Below, piece after piece: positions 1-10,272 of a stretch of DNA of 64,000 nucleotides; within the stretch, counting starts at the first letter, position 1, and every line of letters begins with the position of its first letter. The notes under the pieces were generated by a model that did not search any database, was not told the DNA's origin, and saw nothing but the letters and a program-made list of their open reading frames with translations. The translations under genes were made by a program, and so were the position numbers. Source of the DNA: Acinetobacter lwoffii (GTDB lineage: Bacteria > Pseudomonadota > Gammaproteobacteria > Pseudomonadales > Moraxellaceae); the NCBI RefSeq assembly GCF_024129355.1, contig NZ_JAMXXP010000002.1:124001-188000 (forward strand), written 5' to 3'.

Positions 1-220
1 CAACCAGACCATCTTTTTGTAGTTGGCTACCGCGATACAGGTTACCACCACCCACAACAATACCTACTTGTACGCCTAAACCCACGAGGTGCGCAATAGA
101 AAGTGACATCTGATCGAGCACTTGTGCATCGATCCCCATGTCTTTATTGCCTGCCAGCGCTTCACCAGAAAGCTTTAACAGGATGCGACCAAAGCGTGGC
201 TTTTTAGAATCCAACATCAT
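1..220 (-). CDS. pyrH: UMP kinase, N-terminal part (cut by window edge)
   Basis: The reverse strand encodes the first ~72 residues of uridylate kinase, which converts UMP to UDP in pyrimidine nucleotide synthesis in the cytoplasm. The readable N-terminus has the family's [11 protein letters not shown] segment and the glycine-rich [13 protein letters not shown] loop that binds phosphate. Two adjacent ATG codons (at 220 and 217) could start it; a GGAG box lies 4 or 7 bases upstream, so either is possible. The rest of the gene lies beyond the left edge. It precedes rimO-facing DNA on the same strand. Confidence 0.93.
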   Translation of the reverse strand, partial: MMLDSKKPRFGRILLKLSGEALAGNKDMGIDAQVLDQMSLSIAHLVGLGVQVGIVVGGGNLYRGSQLQKDGLV

Positions 221-263
221 CAAACTCCAAAGTATTCAATTTAAATTTTTTTAATTCAAAATC

Positions 264-1607
264 TTAAGCAGACTTGAGTGAAATGAGTTTTGCATACAGA
301 TCGTATTCATCTGCATCAGTAATCTCAACTTCAAGCAAATCCCCTGCCTTGATGACACTTTTATCGATATCTTCAACAAAAACATTGCCATCAATTTCAG
401 GTGCATCTGCATAAGAACGCGCAACCGCTACCGGGAATTCATCTTCCAGGTCATCTACCAGCACAGTCATGGTCTGACCGATACGTTTTTGGAGTTTGGC
501 TGCCGAGATTTCTTGCTGAACCTGCATGAAACGCTCATAACGCTCCTGTTTAATTTCTTCAGGAACGTGATCTGGCAAATCATTTGCGGTCGCACCTTCA
601 ACTGGCGAATAGGTGAAACATCCCACACGATCCAGCTGGGCTTCTTTCAACCAGTCCAATAGCATCTGGAAGTCTTCTTCGGTTTCACCCGGGAAGCCCA
701 CCACAAATGTTGAACGGAGTACCAAATCAGGACATTTCTCACGCCAGATTTTCAAACGCTCCAGTGTATTTTCACTGTGCGCAGGTCGTTTCATCAGTTT
801 GAGAATTTTTGGACTTGCGTGCTGGAATGGAATATCCAGATAAGGCAGGATTTTGCCTTGTGCCATCAGGTCAATTACTGCATCTACATGCGGATACGGG
901 TAAACATAGTGCAAACGCACCCAGATTCCCAACTGACCTAATGCTTCACACATGTCATAGAATTTGGTTTTAACCGGCTGGCCATTCCAGAAATCCAGCT
1001 TGTATTTCGTGTCCAGGCCATAAGCAGAAGTATCCTGGGAGATGACGAGTACTTCTTTTACACCGGCACGTTTCAGCGCTGCAGCTTCATCAAGCACAGA
1101 ACCGACTGGACGTGAAACCAGATCGCCACGCATGCTTGGAATAATACAGAAGGTACAACGATGGTTGCAGCCTTCAGATATTTTCAGATAAGCATAGTGT
1201 TTTGGCGTCAGGCGGATGCCTTGTTCTGGAACCAGATCAATAAATGGATTGTGTTTTGGCGGCTCAGGCACGTATTGATGAACCGCATCCATAACTTCTT
1301 TATATGCCGCTGCACCTGTCACTTTCAGGACATTGGGATGCATTTGGCGAATCTTGTCTTCGTCTTTACCTAGACAACCTGTTACGATCACGCGACCATT
1401 CGCGCTCATCGCCTCACCAATCGCATCTAGCGATTCTTGCACTGCGGATTCAATGAAACCACAGGTATTTACTACAACTAAATCAGCACCGTCATAATCC
1501 GAAGCGACGTCATAACCTTCAGTCTTCAACTGGGTTAAAATACGTTCAGAATCTACCAATGCCTTAGGACAACCTAAAGATACAAAACCGACTTTGGGGG
1601 ACTTCAT
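264..1607 (-). CDS. rimO: Ribosomal protein S12 methylthiotransferase RimO
   Basis: A radical-SAM enzyme that adds a methylthio group to the conserved aspartate of ribosomal protein S12. The 447-residue protein has the full family layout: an N-terminal methylthiotransferase domain with cluster cysteines C13, C49 and C78, a radical-SAM domain with CNHRCTFC (C147, C151, C154) binding the second iron-sulfur cluster, and a C-terminal TRAM-like domain. [12 protein letters not shown] at the N-terminus separates RimO from MiaB. It lies upstream of pyrH on the same strand but is probably a separate unit, being divergent from ntrB across a 300-bp gap. Confidence 0.97.
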   Translation of the reverse strand: MKSPKVGFVSLGCPKALVDSERILTQLKTEGYDVASDYDGADLVVVNTCGFIESAVQESLDAIGEAMSANGRVIVTGCLGKDEDKIRQMHPNVLKVTGAAAYKEVMDAVHQYVPEPPKHNPFIDLVPEQGIRLTPKHYAYLKISEGCNHRCTFCIIPSMRGDLVSRPVGSVLDEAAALKRAGVKEVLVISQDTSAYGLDTKYKLDFWNGQPVKTKFYDMCEALGQLGIWVRLHYVYPYPHVDAVIDLMAQGKILPYLDIPFQHASPKILKLMKRPAHSENTLERLKIWREKCPDLVLRSTFVVGFPGETEEDFQMLLDWLKEAQLDRVGCFTYSPVEGATANDLPDHVPEEIKQERYERFMQVQQEISAAKLQKRIGQTMTVLVDDLEDEFPVAVARSYADAPEIDGNVFVEDIDKSVIKAGDLLEVEITDADEYDLYAKLISLKSA

Positions 1608-1948
1608 GAATTTTCGCTCTACTAGAATGCGCGTATTGTATGTCTTTTCGCATCATAAAAATAGTTGAAAACCTGACTCTTTGCATCATGCACTAAAATA
1701 TTGCCATAAAATATTCAACATACCCACCAATGCACCAAAATGAATCATTTTAGATTTACAGCCTCAATTTAATCCGCTATATCTAAGATGAATTGTGTTG
1801 CTCTGTCACATTTCTGCATTTCATCGCAATAAATAATCTCTAGTCAGAAAAGTTGGCGTGCATCTTGCATCAAATCAGAACTTAAAATTGATTAAATTGC
1901 TTTATGAAGATGCCATTGCGCCATTTTAATACAGGAACAAACCCGCGA
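1608..1948. other. Intergenic region between divergent rimO and ntrB
   Basis: About 300 bases of AT-rich DNA must carry the promoters of both rimO (leftward) and ntrB (rightward). I see no clear sigma-54 box, no inverted repeat of note and no RNA gene. A TATATC-like -10 candidate near 1778 is too weak to call. Confidence 0.5.
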
Positions 1949-3058
1949 ATGGATCAAATTATTCCGATCGACTATCGTGCTTTAGTGGACAACATGACCA
2001 CGTGTATCTTATTGATAGACCGCGATCTTAATATTTATTATCTGAATTCTGCCTGTGAAGCCTTATTTGATGTGAGCTTATTCCGCGCGAGCGGCGCATC
2101 CGTGCTCAATATTCTGCAAAACCCGACAGATGAGTTCAATACCGAAGAAGCCCTGAATAATACTTTAACTACGGGACAGCCTTATACACGCCGCGAAGCC
2201 ACTATTCTGGTCAACTTTAAAGACATTCATGTCGACTACACTGTTTCTCAGCTAAATCTTGGCAAACCTTATCACCCATTGCTGCTCATTGAACTCAATC
2301 CTCGTGATCGCATGTTAAAAATCTCGCGTGAAGAAAATCTGCTGCAACAGCATCAGGTAGCGCGTCAGCTGATTCGCGGTGTTGCGCATGAAATCAAGAA
2401 TCCACTCGGTGGCATTCGCGGGGCGACTCAACTCCTGGCACGTAGTTTGAATGATCCACAATACAAAGAATTTACCGACATTATTATTAGTGAAGTGGAT
2501 CGACTGAGAAATCTGGCCGATACCATGCTCGGTTCACGCCAGCTTCCGAGCTATGAGCTGGTCAATGTGCATGAACCTCTGGAACGAGTACGCTCACTGA
2601 TTGCCAATCAGACCAAAAAGAAAATCAAGATTACCCGGGATTACGACCTGTCCTTGCCTGAAGTGCTGGCAGACCGTGACCAATTGATTCAGGTCATTTT
2701 GAATATTTGCGCCAATGCCGTACAGGCCATGACCGAGAACAAGGAGTTCTTTGTCGAACATCAACCGGAACTGATTTTAAGAACCCGGATTCAGCGTCTC
2801 TTTACCATTAACGGGGTGATTCACCGCTCTGTAGTAAGGATTGATATTGAAGACAATGGCCCAGGGGTTCCGGAAGAGATTATCGAATCGGTGTTTTATC
2901 CGCTGGTCACCAGTCGCGCAAAAGGTACCGGACTGGGCCTCAGTATTGCTCAAAATATTATTCATCAGCACAACGGCATGATTGAGTGTCAGTCCGTGGC
3001 TGGAAAAACCGTCTTTAGCTTATATTTACCTTGGGAGTCGAATCATGTCGCGAAATAA
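1949..3058 (+). CDS. ntrB: Nitrogen regulation sensor histidine kinase NtrB
   Basis: Cytoplasmic histidine kinase/phosphatase that controls NtrC in response to nitrogen status. It has an N-terminal PAS domain (about the first 115 residues), the H-box VAHEIKNPLGG with the phospho-accepting histidine (H147 from this start), and ATPase boxes NICANAVQAM (N), EDNGPGVPEE (G1) and GTGLGLSI (G2). No membrane segments are visible, as expected for the GlnL/NtrB family. An ATG at 1904 would add 15 residues but has no ribosome-binding site; the ATG at 1949 has AGGA 12 bases upstream and matches the family length better. The stop overlaps the ntrC start, so the two genes are translationally coupled. Confidence 0.94.
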   Translation: MDQIIPIDYRALVDNMTTCILLIDRDLNIYYLNSACEALFDVSLFRASGASVLNILQNPTDEFNTEEALNNTLTTGQPYTRREATILVNFKDIHVDYTVSQLNLGKPYHPLLLIELNPRDRMLKISREENLLQQHQVARQLIRGVAHEIKNPLGGIRGATQLLARSLNDPQYKEFTDIIISEVDRLRNLADTMLGSRQLPSYELVNVHEPLERVRSLIANQTKKKIKITRDYDLSLPEVLADRDQLIQVILNICANAVQAMTENKEFFVEHQPELILRTRIQRLFTINGVIHRSVVRIDIEDNGPGVPEEIIESVFYPLVTSRAKGTGLGLSIAQNIIHQHNGMIECQSVAGKTVFSLYLPWESNHVAK

Positions 3059-4520
3059 AATATGGGTAATTGATGACGATCGCGCCATGCGCTGGGTACT
3101 GGAAAAGACCTTTAAAGAGGAAGGTCTGGACGTTACCAGTTTTGAAGAAGCACAATCTGCACTAGACCAACTGAGTCTGGAAGCACCCGATGTGATTTTG
3201 ACCGATATCCGCATGCCGGGTATTGATGGACTTACCTTCCTGGGCAAGGTTAAACACAGTTATCCTGACCTACCTGTCATTATTATGACGGCGCATTCAG
3301 ACTTAGAATCGGCTGTTTCTAGCTATCAAACTGGTGCTTTTGAATATCTGCCTAAGCCTTTTGATATTGATGAAGCACTGGCGCTGGTAAATCGTGCAAT
3401 TTTACATATCACCAAGCTACAGCAACAAGAATCAGCAAAAGCGGCTCCACCAATTCAATCCACCGAGATTATTGGTGAGTCTCCTGCAATGCAGGAAGTG
3501 TTTCGTGCCATTGGCCGTTTATCACAATCACATATTACCGTGTTGATTAATGGTGAGTCTGGTACAGGTAAAGAACTGGTGGCGCATGCCCTGCATCGTC
3601 ATTCACCACGCAGTTCAAAACCTTTTATTGCATTGAATATGGCGGCGATTCCAAAAGACCTGATCGAAACTGAACTGTTCGGCCATGAGAAAGGTGCATT
3701 TACCGGTGCTAATACCCAGCGCCAAGGTCGTTTTGAACAGGCCAATGGCGGCACGCTGTTTTTAGATGAAATTGGCGATATGCCATTTGAAACGCAAACA
3801 CGTTTACTGCGCGTTTTGGCAGACGGTGAGTTCTACCGTGTTGGCGGTCATATTCCGGTTAAGGTTGATGTACGTATCGTGGCAGCGACCCATCAGGATC
3901 TGGAAAAACTGGTTCATGATGGTCGCTTCCGTGAAGACTTGTATCATCGCCTGAATGTAATTCGTATTCATATTCCAAAACTGGCACATCGCAGTGAAGA
4001 TATTCCGATGCTGGCGCAGCATTTTCTGGCACGTGCCGGGAAGGAACTTGGGGTCAATCCAAAGATTCTGCGTCCTGAAACCCAGGAATATATGCAGAAA
4101 CTGCCATGGCAAGGTAACGTGCGTCAACTTGAGAATACCTGTCGCTGGCTGACTGTCATGATCACAGGTCGTGAAGTCTATCCTGAAGACTTGCCACCTG
4201 AGCTGAAACAGATTCCAATTCATCAGCAGGATCCGGGCGCACCAATTCCAACGCTGAACCAGATCGCACCGCATCACTGGGATGAATTACTGGGTCAATG
4301 GGCGATGCAGAAACTCAAAAACGGTGAAATGAAACTTCTGGATGTTGCGACGCCGATGTTTGAACGCACCTTGATTAATGCAGCCTTGCAACAAACCCGT
4401 GGCCGTAAACGTCATGCCGCAGAACTTTTAGGTTGGGGTCGTAATACTTTAACGCGCAAGCTTAAAGAACTGGGCATGGATACTACGGATGATGAAATCG
4501 AAGAAGAAATAGAAAGTTAA
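3045..4520 (+). CDS. ntrC: Nitrogen regulator NtrC, sigma-54 enhancer-binding protein
   Basis: Response regulator that, when phosphorylated by NtrB, activates sigma-54 promoters of nitrogen-scavenging genes. The 491-residue protein has a receiver domain with acceptor D54 (ILTDIRMPG), a central AAA+ domain with Walker A GESGTGKE and the sigma-54 contact loop GAFTGA, and a C-terminal Fis-type helix-turn-helix ([19 protein letters not shown]). The reading frame is open from 2982, but ATG 3045 has GGGAG 8 bases upstream and begins exactly where the receiver domain begins. It overlaps the last 14 bases of ntrB. A strong terminator follows. Confidence 0.96.
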   Translation: MSRNKIWVIDDDRAMRWVLEKTFKEEGLDVTSFEEAQSALDQLSLEAPDVILTDIRMPGIDGLTFLGKVKHSYPDLPVIIMTAHSDLESAVSSYQTGAFEYLPKPFDIDEALALVNRAILHITKLQQQESAKAAPPIQSTEIIGESPAMQEVFRAIGRLSQSHITVLINGESGTGKELVAHALHRHSPRSSKPFIALNMAAIPKDLIETELFGHEKGAFTGANTQRQGRFEQANGGTLFLDEIGDMPFETQTRLLRVLADGEFYRVGGHIPVKVDVRIVAATHQDLEKLVHDGRFREDLYHRLNVIRIHIPKLAHRSEDIPMLAQHFLARAGKELGVNPKILRPETQEYMQKLPWQGNVRQLENTCRWLTVMITGREVYPEDLPPELKQIPIHQQDPGAPIPTLNQIAPHHWDELLGQWAMQKLKNGEMKLLDVATPMFERTLINAALQQTRGRKRHAAELLGWGRNTLTRKLKELGMDTTDDEIEEEIES

Positions 4521-4531
4521 TCTTTCCATAT

Positions 4532-4557
4532 AAAAAAGCGCCGATTGGCGCTTTTTT
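4532..4557 (+). terminator. Rho-independent terminator after ntrC
   Basis: An 11-bp perfect stem (A-run plus GCGCC / GGCGC plus T-run) with a GATT loop, followed by T residues, 12 bases after the ntrC stop. The A/T symmetry lets it also serve the gene on the other strand. Confidence 0.9.
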
Positions 4558-4569
4558 ATTGATGATGAT

Positions 4570-4896
4570 TTATGCAGTAAAACCCACATAGCGGAAATAC
4601 CCATCTATGCCCAGATCAGACTTATATATCAGATAATCTGGATAAGTCGCCTGGGTGATTTCATCCAGCATATTCACCTGATCATCATTGGCATGCAGAT
4701 CATCTACAGAACGCGGCATGCTGTGCTCGAATTCATCGGTCATATATTCAAAGCCGATATCCATGGCAATAAACAGGGTATGCTCACAAGGTTGCACATA
4801 TTGCTCTTCTGCCCAATCAATCACGTTGTGCTGACAATGTGGACAGGCAATATTATCAGTGGCCTGAATCGAGAGTGGAATAAGTTGATAAGCCAT
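4570..4896 (-). CDS. Small uncharacterised protein with zinc-ribbon-like cysteines
   Basis: A 108-residue acidic protein of unknown function. Near the N-terminus it has CPHC followed 17 residues later by CEH, a spacing that could hold a zinc ion. No signal peptide or membrane segment is present. A TTG start at 4935 would add 13 residues; the ATG at 4896 gives a more natural N-terminus (MAYQLIPL), though neither has a convincing ribosome-binding site. It lies between two terminators (4532-4557 and 4977-5005) and is therefore its own transcription unit. Confidence 0.65.
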   Translation of the reverse strand: MAYQLIPLSIQATDNIACPHCQHNVIDWAEEQYVQPCEHTLFIAMDIGFEYMTDEFEHSMPRSVDDLHANDDQVNMLDEITQATYPDYLIYKSDLGIDGYFRYVGFTA

Positions 4897-4976
4897 ATAA
4901 AAATCAATCTGTTTGCTATTCGTATATTTTAGCAAATTTTATGGACTGACTTTATTCAATTAAAAGTCTCGACGAT

Positions 4977-5005
4977 AAAAAAGGGAATTTTCAGATTCCC
5001 TTTTT
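4977..5005 (-). terminator. Terminator at the end of the MFS gene
   Basis: AAAAAGGGAAT and its complement flank a 6-base loop, with a T-run on both strands. It lies 25 bases beyond the MFS stop codon on the minus strand and could act in both directions. Confidence 0.85.
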
Positions 5006-5029
5006 GTATTGATAGATCTCAATGATTAA

Positions 5030-6236
5030 TTACTTATGAGCAGCCTTATAACGTGATAGTGCAGTGACGGCTACTGCCGATACGACCACTGCTGGTAAAC
5101 TTGCCACAAGAATACCTGTGGTGCCCAAACCTAATGCCAGAATTTTTCCAGTTAATAATGGTCCAGTCATCGCCCCTAAACGCCCTAAAGAGATCGCACT
5201 GCCCACGCCTGTCACTTTGCCTGCGCCTGAGTAAAAAATCGGTGAGATCCCATATAGAATAGATTGACCACCCGTAGAGAAAATGCCACCCATGACTCCC
5301 GCCAAAATTAATAACGGAATAGAAGTTGTGGTGAATAACAATACCAAGGCAACAAACAAGCCACTATAAATGATGGTCGCCATTTGCCAAAGCTTTAAAC
5401 GATCCAGTAAATAACCTAGGCTCAGGGTTCCAATAACCGCGCCCACCTGGAACACCAACATCACCAGAAATGCCTGTTGTTTCTGCAAACCTTGTTCCAT
5501 AAGCAAGTTAGGTAACCAGCTGATCAAAATATAATTGATCATCAAGGTAAAAAAGAAACCAACCCAAAGAGGCACTGTATTTTTATACTGTTGCTGCTTG
5601 AACAACACCTCAGCCATTCCCGGCACAGCTTCGCCAGAAACCGGTACTTCCCGCATTCACTTTAGGCTTATCTTTAAGAATAAATGCCATTAATGGAATC
5701 AATACTAAAGGTGTTAATCCCCCAATCAGAAATAAGGTTTGCCATTGAATCTCTGGAAGCAACATGGCCAGACCGGCAACAAAGATCGCACCTACCGGTA
5801 AACCACAATACATTAGACTATTTAGCTTGCCACGGTTGGCTTCGGTTGCTTCATCACCGACGACTGAAATCATGGTTGGCATTGCCGCACCTAAACCCAG
5901 ACCAGTAAAGAAACGCGCTGCATATAAAACTTCGATGCTGGGCGCAATTGCAGTCAACGAAATGAACAGACCAAAAATAGTCACAGAGAGCATCAGGACT
6001 TTCTTTTGTCCTAGATAATCTGCGATACGTCCGCCAAAGAATGCACCAAACAGCATTCCAAAGACACCCAGACTAAATACATAGCCCATTTGGATTTGAT
6101 CTAAACCAAAGCTTGTTGCAATTTCTTTCGCTGCAATCCCGGGAGCTTGAAGGTCAAAACCTTCAAAAAATGCGACCCAGAAACATAAGAATATCGTTAA
6201 TATTTTTTGGGCTTTTCCGCTATATGGCTGTGCCAT
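5030..6236 (-). pseudogene. MFS transporter, aromatic acid:H+ symporter type, frameshifted
   Basis: Two abutting minus-strand frames together make one ~400-residue, 12-helix major facilitator. The upstream frame (6236 to 5610) carries helices 1-6, including FEGFDLQAPGIAA, typical of the aromatic acid/H+ symporter family (BenK/PcaK/MhpT-like), and the loop motif GGRIADYLGQKK between helices 2 and 3. The downstream frame (readable from 5656 to 5030) carries helices 7-12. The frame breaks near 5640-5660, just after KDKPKVN, in the central cytoplasmic loop. As read, the gene cannot make a full transporter. A one-base sequencing or assembly error cannot be excluded. The substrate is not predictable. 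Confidence 0.85.
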
Positions 6237-6550
6237 GACTGATCTCCATCAATAATTCACAAACCGTTTGATAGTCTGACGATCCGTTGCATTATTCTTA
6301 ACCTAATCTTGATAGAGAAATAGCACGACAATAGTCGGGTTTAAGCACATCAACATGTGTAAATACCCTCCAAATTAGACCTAAAAGATTGTATTTATAG
6401 ACTTAACACATCTTAATAATATTTATTATATATATTTATCAAAGACTTAATTTAATTGTAGTTATTTTTAATTCAACGATAGTCAAAACTTATACAAAAC
6501 TACAAGCCGATAAAAAGCCCGCTTAACGCGGGCTTTTTTAGCTCAAAATC
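6237..6550. other. Intergenic region between MFS pseudogene and mnmG
   Basis: About 310 AT-rich bases. The right edge holds the mnmG terminator; the rest presumably held the promoter of the MFS gene. No other gene or repeat is visible. Confidence 0.5.
6514..6540 (-). terminator. Terminator of mnmG
   Basis: AAAAAGCCCGC / GCGGGCTTTTT perfect stem with a short TTAAC loop, 10 bases past the mnmG stop on the minus strand. Confidence 0.9.
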
Positions 6551-8431
6551 TTAAGCAGATTTCTTTGCTTGTGCATTCTTACGAATTGTAATCATCACCA
6601 GTTGAACTGCTGCAGGGGTTACACCTGGAATACGACTGGCTTGCGCCAATGTTTCAGGACGAACATCTTTCAGTTTCAGGGTAATTTCACGGGACAGACC
6701 TGACACGATGTCATAATCGAAATCCGCAGGAATACGGGTTTCTTCAAGACGTTTCATTTGTGCGACGTCTTCATGCTGACGATTAATATAACCCGCATAT
6801 TTCACTGCAATTTCAATTTGCTCACCGACAAATGGTGATACTTCAGAATTGGTTAACTCTGCAATTTGAGCAAATGAAATGTTTGGACGTTTCAACAAAT
6901 CAATCGCCGAACATTCTTTAGACAGGTCTGCACCGGTCATCTCAACGAATTTCTTGCCCATTGGGTTATTTGGTGCGGCCCACAAGTGTTGCAAACGGCC
7001 TGTTTCTTTTTCCACTGCTTCCATTTTCTCACAGTACACTGCCCAACGCGCGTCATCCACCAGACCCATTTCACGACCAATGGCTGTTAAACGCTGATCT
7101 GCGTTATCTTCACGCAGCATCAAACGGTATTCGGCACGTGAGGTGAACATACGGTATGGTTCTTTGGTACCTAATGTGATCAGGTCATCGACCAGAACAC
7201 CCATGTATGCTTCATCACGTTTTGGCGTCCATTGCTCCTGATCCCAAGCACGGCGTGCAGCGTTCAAGCCTGCAAGCAAACCCTGCGCACCCGCTTCTTC
7301 ATAACCGGTTGTGCCGTTGATTTGACCGGCGAAATACAGGTTATTGATGGCTTTAGTCTCAAGCGTGAACTTTAACGCTTGTGGGTTGAAGTAATCGTAT
7401 TCAATGGCATAGCCCGGACGAAGAATGTGCGCATTTTCCATACCACGGATCGAGCGAACCAGTTCAAACTGAACGTCGAACGGTAAAGAAGTCGAAATAC
7501 CATTTGGATAAAGCTCATGTGTATCCAGGCCTTCAGGCTCGAGGAAGACTTGGTGTGAGTCTTTATCGGCAAAACGGTGAATCTTATCTTCGATTGATGG
7601 GCAGTAACGTGGCCCCACACCTTCGATCACACCTGTATACATTGGTGAACGGTCTAAACCGCCACGAATAATCTCATGCGTGCGTTCATTGGTATGCGTG
7701 ATATAGCAATTTACCTGCTCAGGATGCATCGAAGCATCACCCATGAATGACATGGTCGGAGACGGGAAATCACCCGGCTGTGGCGTCATCACAGAGAAAT
7801 CAACCGAACGCGCATCAATACGTGGTGGTGTACCAGTTTTTAAACGACCTACCGGAAGTTGAAGTTCACGTAAACGATGTGCAAGCGAAATTGAAGGTGG
7901 ATCACCAGCACGACCACCGCTAGATTTCTCCAGACCAACGTGGATGACACCACCTAGGAAAGTACCTGCTGTCAGCACCACAGTTTTCGCATCAAAACGG
8001 ATACCCATTTGGGTAACCACACCTTTAACGGTATCGCCTTCAACAATCAGGTCGTCTGCTGCTTGCTGGAAAATATCCAGGTTCGCCTGATTTTCCAATG
8101 TTTCGCGAATAGCCGCTTTATAACGCACACGGTCAGCCTGCGCACGTGTTGCACGTACTGCAGCACCTTTACGCGAGTTCAAAATACGGAATTGAATACC
8201 GCCTTTATCGGCAGCCAGTGCCATCGCACCGCCCAAGGCATCAATTTCACGCACCAAATGCGATTTACCAATACCACCGATGGCCGGGTTACAGCTCATC
8301 TGCCCTAAAGTCTCAATGTTATGAGTTAAGAGTAAAGTCTGTCGACCCATACGCGCTGCAGCCAGAGCCGCTTCCGTACCGGCGTGACCGCCACCGATAA
8401 CAATGACATCGTATACTTTAGGATAATGCAT
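6551..8431 (-). CDS. mnmG: tRNA uridine 5-carboxymethylaminomethyl modification enzyme MnmG (GidA)
   Basis: FAD-dependent enzyme that works with MnmE to modify the wobble uridine (U34) of several tRNAs. The 626-residue length is normal for the family. The N-terminus has the dinucleotide fold [19 protein letters not shown], followed by [23 protein letters not shown], and the later [20 protein letters not shown] segment ([15 protein letters not shown]) that marks MnmG. The C-terminal helical region that contacts MnmE and tRNA is intact. It is a single-gene unit with its own terminator. Confidence 0.97.
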   Translation of the reverse strand: MHYPKVYDVIVIGGGHAGTEAALAAARMGRQTLLLTHNIETLGQMSCNPAIGGIGKSHLVREIDALGGAMALAADKGGIQFRILNSRKGAAVRATRAQADRVRYKAAIRETLENQANLDIFQQAADDLIVEGDTVKGVVTQMGIRFDAKTVVLTAGTFLGGVIHVGLEKSSGGRAGDPPSISLAHRLRELQLPVGRLKTGTPPRIDARSVDFSVMTPQPGDFPSPTMSFMGDASMHPEQVNCYITHTNERTHEIIRGGLDRSPMYTGVIEGVGPRYCPSIEDKIHRFADKDSHQVFLEPEGLDTHELYPNGISTSLPFDVQFELVRSIRGMENAHILRPGYAIEYDYFNPQALKFTLETKAINNLYFAGQINGTTGYEEAGAQGLLAGLNAARRAWDQEQWTPKRDEAYMGVLVDDLITLGTKEPYRMFTSRAEYRLMLREDNADQRLTAIGREMGLVDDARWAVYCEKMEAVEKETGRLQHLWAAPNNPMGKKFVEMTGADLSKECSAIDLLKRPNISFAQIAELTNSEVSPFVGEQIEIAVKYAGYINRQHEDVAQMKRLEETRIPADFDYDIVSGLSREITLKLKDVRPETLAQASRIPGVTPAAVQLVMITIRKNAQAKKSA

Positions 8432-8685
8432 AGTGGTAATTGAGAGATAAAAAAGAATAGCTGAGCATTATAGCAAATTTCACTCTAAAGTAGACAAATT
8501 CAGTTGAATTTATCCTCAGATAAATCGCACTTAACTCGCATAACAATAAAGCACTGTAATTTAACTTTGCAGAGGAACTATATAAATTAAACATATAAGC
8601 TGAGAAATTTACTCGATTTGCATTGTTTAATCTCGCGCATTTTTTAATCTATATGTTGGTTACATTACAAACAAAGGTATAAAAG

Positions 8686-9153
8686 ATGAATAAGAATATT
8701 TTCCTCTCAACCGTTCTATGTGGTTTATGTTTTGCGCCATTTGCTGCATCAGCGAATGATAAGGTCGAAACCATTTATAATGCACAAAAGTACCAACAGG
8801 TTTGTAAAGGCAAATCCCAAGGTGCACAAGTCAGTTTTGCCCATCGCGGCATTATCTGGAATGGTACCTGTGAGCCGCAGTTTTTCGCTTCATCCAAAAA
8901 TGCTTCAATCAAAGGCGATGAAGCCGAACTCATGAGTACCTGTAGCGGCAACAGTGGTGCGACTACTGCCACCATCAATGGTGCCGAAGTCAAAGGTAAA
9001 TGTGCATTAGGCTTTATGCCACCACGCCCTCAGGGACAATCTCAGATGCAAAGTCAGCCTATGCAGCCACATATGCAAAACCAGCCTATGCAGCATCAGA
9101 TGAACCAGCCAGCACAGCCTGACTCACCAATGCAAGGCCAGCCAGGTATGTAG
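8686..9153 (+). CDS. Secreted small protein with Met/Gln/Pro-rich tail
   Basis: A 155-residue protein of unknown function, probably periplasmic. A clear signal peptide ends at FAASA before NDKVET (about residue 23). The mature part has four cysteines (in QQVCKGK, NGTCEPQ, MSTCSGN and KGKCALG), suitable for two disulfides. The last ~45 residues are a low-complexity tail of Met-Gln-Pro repeats (QPMQPHMQNQPMQ), which may bind metal or simply be disordered. It has its own terminator and faces away from mnmG, so it is transcribed alone. Confidence 0.8.
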   Translation: MNKNIFLSTVLCGLCFAPFAASANDKVETIYNAQKYQQVCKGKSQGAQVSFAHRGIIWNGTCEPQFFASSKNASIKGDEAELMSTCSGNSGATTATINGAEVKGKCALGFMPPRPQGQSQMQSQPMQPHMQNQPMQHQMNQPAQPDSPMQGQPGM

Positions 9154-9196
9154 CCGATATATATCTAAATAGTTTAGATTTCAAGTAAAAGCTTTG

Positions 9197-9230
9197 ACGG
9201 GCAAAGTGACTGCATTTTGCCCGTTTTTTA
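9197..9230 (+). terminator. Terminator after the secreted protein gene
   Basis: ACGGGCAAA / TTTGCCCGT stem with a ~10-base loop and a following T-run. Confidence 0.85.
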
Positions 9231-9297
9231 TTGCTTATTTATTCATCTAGGCTAAACTCGAAATATATCTATAAATGTATAATAAAAAGGCAAATTC

Positions 9298-10185
9298 ATG
9301 GATTCGGGGTTTTTTAGCGTTTTTTTGCCAATTACATTGGCAATTATGATGATGGGGCTGGGGCTAGAACTCACTATCAAAGATTTCCTGCGCTTAAGTC
9401 GCTATCCTAAAGTCATTTTTATTACTTTATTTGCGCAGTTAGTGCTGTTACCCAGTATTGCTTTTTTTATTTGTCTGATTTTGGACTTGCCCGCTTTGCT
9501 TGCTGTAGGTCTGATGTTGCTAGCCGCCTCACCTGGTGGCCCAACCGCAAACCTGTTTAGCTACATATATAAAGGTGATGTAGCACTGAATATTACTCTA
9601 ACCGCCATTAATACCATCATCTCTATTTTTACCCTGCCCTTTATTATCAATCTGTCCTTACACTACTTTATGAGTCATGACTCAAACGTGACTTTTCCAG
9701 TTGAAAAGATTGTGCAGGTCTTTTTAATTACCTTGATTCCCGTGATCATGGGTATGCTGCTTCGAGCCAAATTTCCAAACCTGTCGATTACAGTCAGCAG
9801 GCCCATGCGCTTACTCTCTATCGGTTTTCTAACCATCCTATTGATATTCGCCATTTTCAGAGAACGTTCGAATTTGGTCGAATACTTTGCCAGTATTGGT
9901 ACAGCAACTGCGATTTTATGTTTTTCCAGCCTGTTTATTGGCTATTGCATTCCTCTACTCATGGGCATTCCAGAGAAAATGGCACGCGCCTGTACTTTTG
10001 AAATCGGCATTCACAACACTGCCATTGCCCTGACGATTGCGATATCAGTTCTGAATAATGTCACGATGGCTATTCCTGCAGGCATTTATACAATTTTCAT
10101 GTACAGTTTCGCCACTATTTTCGGTGTGCTGATTAGTCGCCAGCAAGTGGTGTATAGCAATAAAAGTCGTTTATCAGATTTGTAA
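9298..10185 (+). CDS. Bile acid:sodium symporter (BASS) family transporter, copy 1
   Basis: A 295-residue inner-membrane protein with about ten hydrophobic helices and no signal peptide. Family marks include the GLGLELTIKDF N-terminal segment, AASPGGPTANLFSY in the middle and FEIGIHNTAIALTIA near the end, which in BASS proteins form the substrate/sodium-binding crossover. The substrate is unknown; bacterial members move organic anions. The neighbouring gene is a same-length homologue only 87 bases downstream, so the pair probably arose by tandem duplication. Confidence 0.85.
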   Translation: MDSGFFSVFLPITLAIMMMGLGLELTIKDFLRLSRYPKVIFITLFAQLVLLPSIAFFICLILDLPALLAVGLMLLAASPGGPTANLFSYIYKGDVALNITLTAINTIISIFTLPFIINLSLHYFMSHDSNVTFPVEKIVQVFLITLIPVIMGMLLRAKFPNLSITVSRPMRLLSIGFLTILLIFAIFRERSNLVEYFASIGTATAILCFSSLFIGYCIPLLMGIPEKMARACTFEIGIHNTAIALTIAISVLNNVTMAIPAGIYTIFMYSFATIFGVLISRQQVVYSNKSRLSDL

Positions 10186-10272
10186 TTTATTTGGCTGATT
10201 CTGCTATAAGGCTGTATGCTTTTCCAAAGAAAATCAGAAGTATTAAAACAATTTTCGACAAGGAGCATACAG

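Noticed and set aside
2982..3044. Longer open frame upstream of ntrC (22 extra residues)
   Set aside because: It overlaps ntrB, has no ribosome-binding site, and the receiver domain begins at the ATG at 3045.
3804..4277. 157-residue open frame antisense to ntrC
   Set aside because: Shadow of ntrC codon bias; no ribosome-binding site and low-complexity content.
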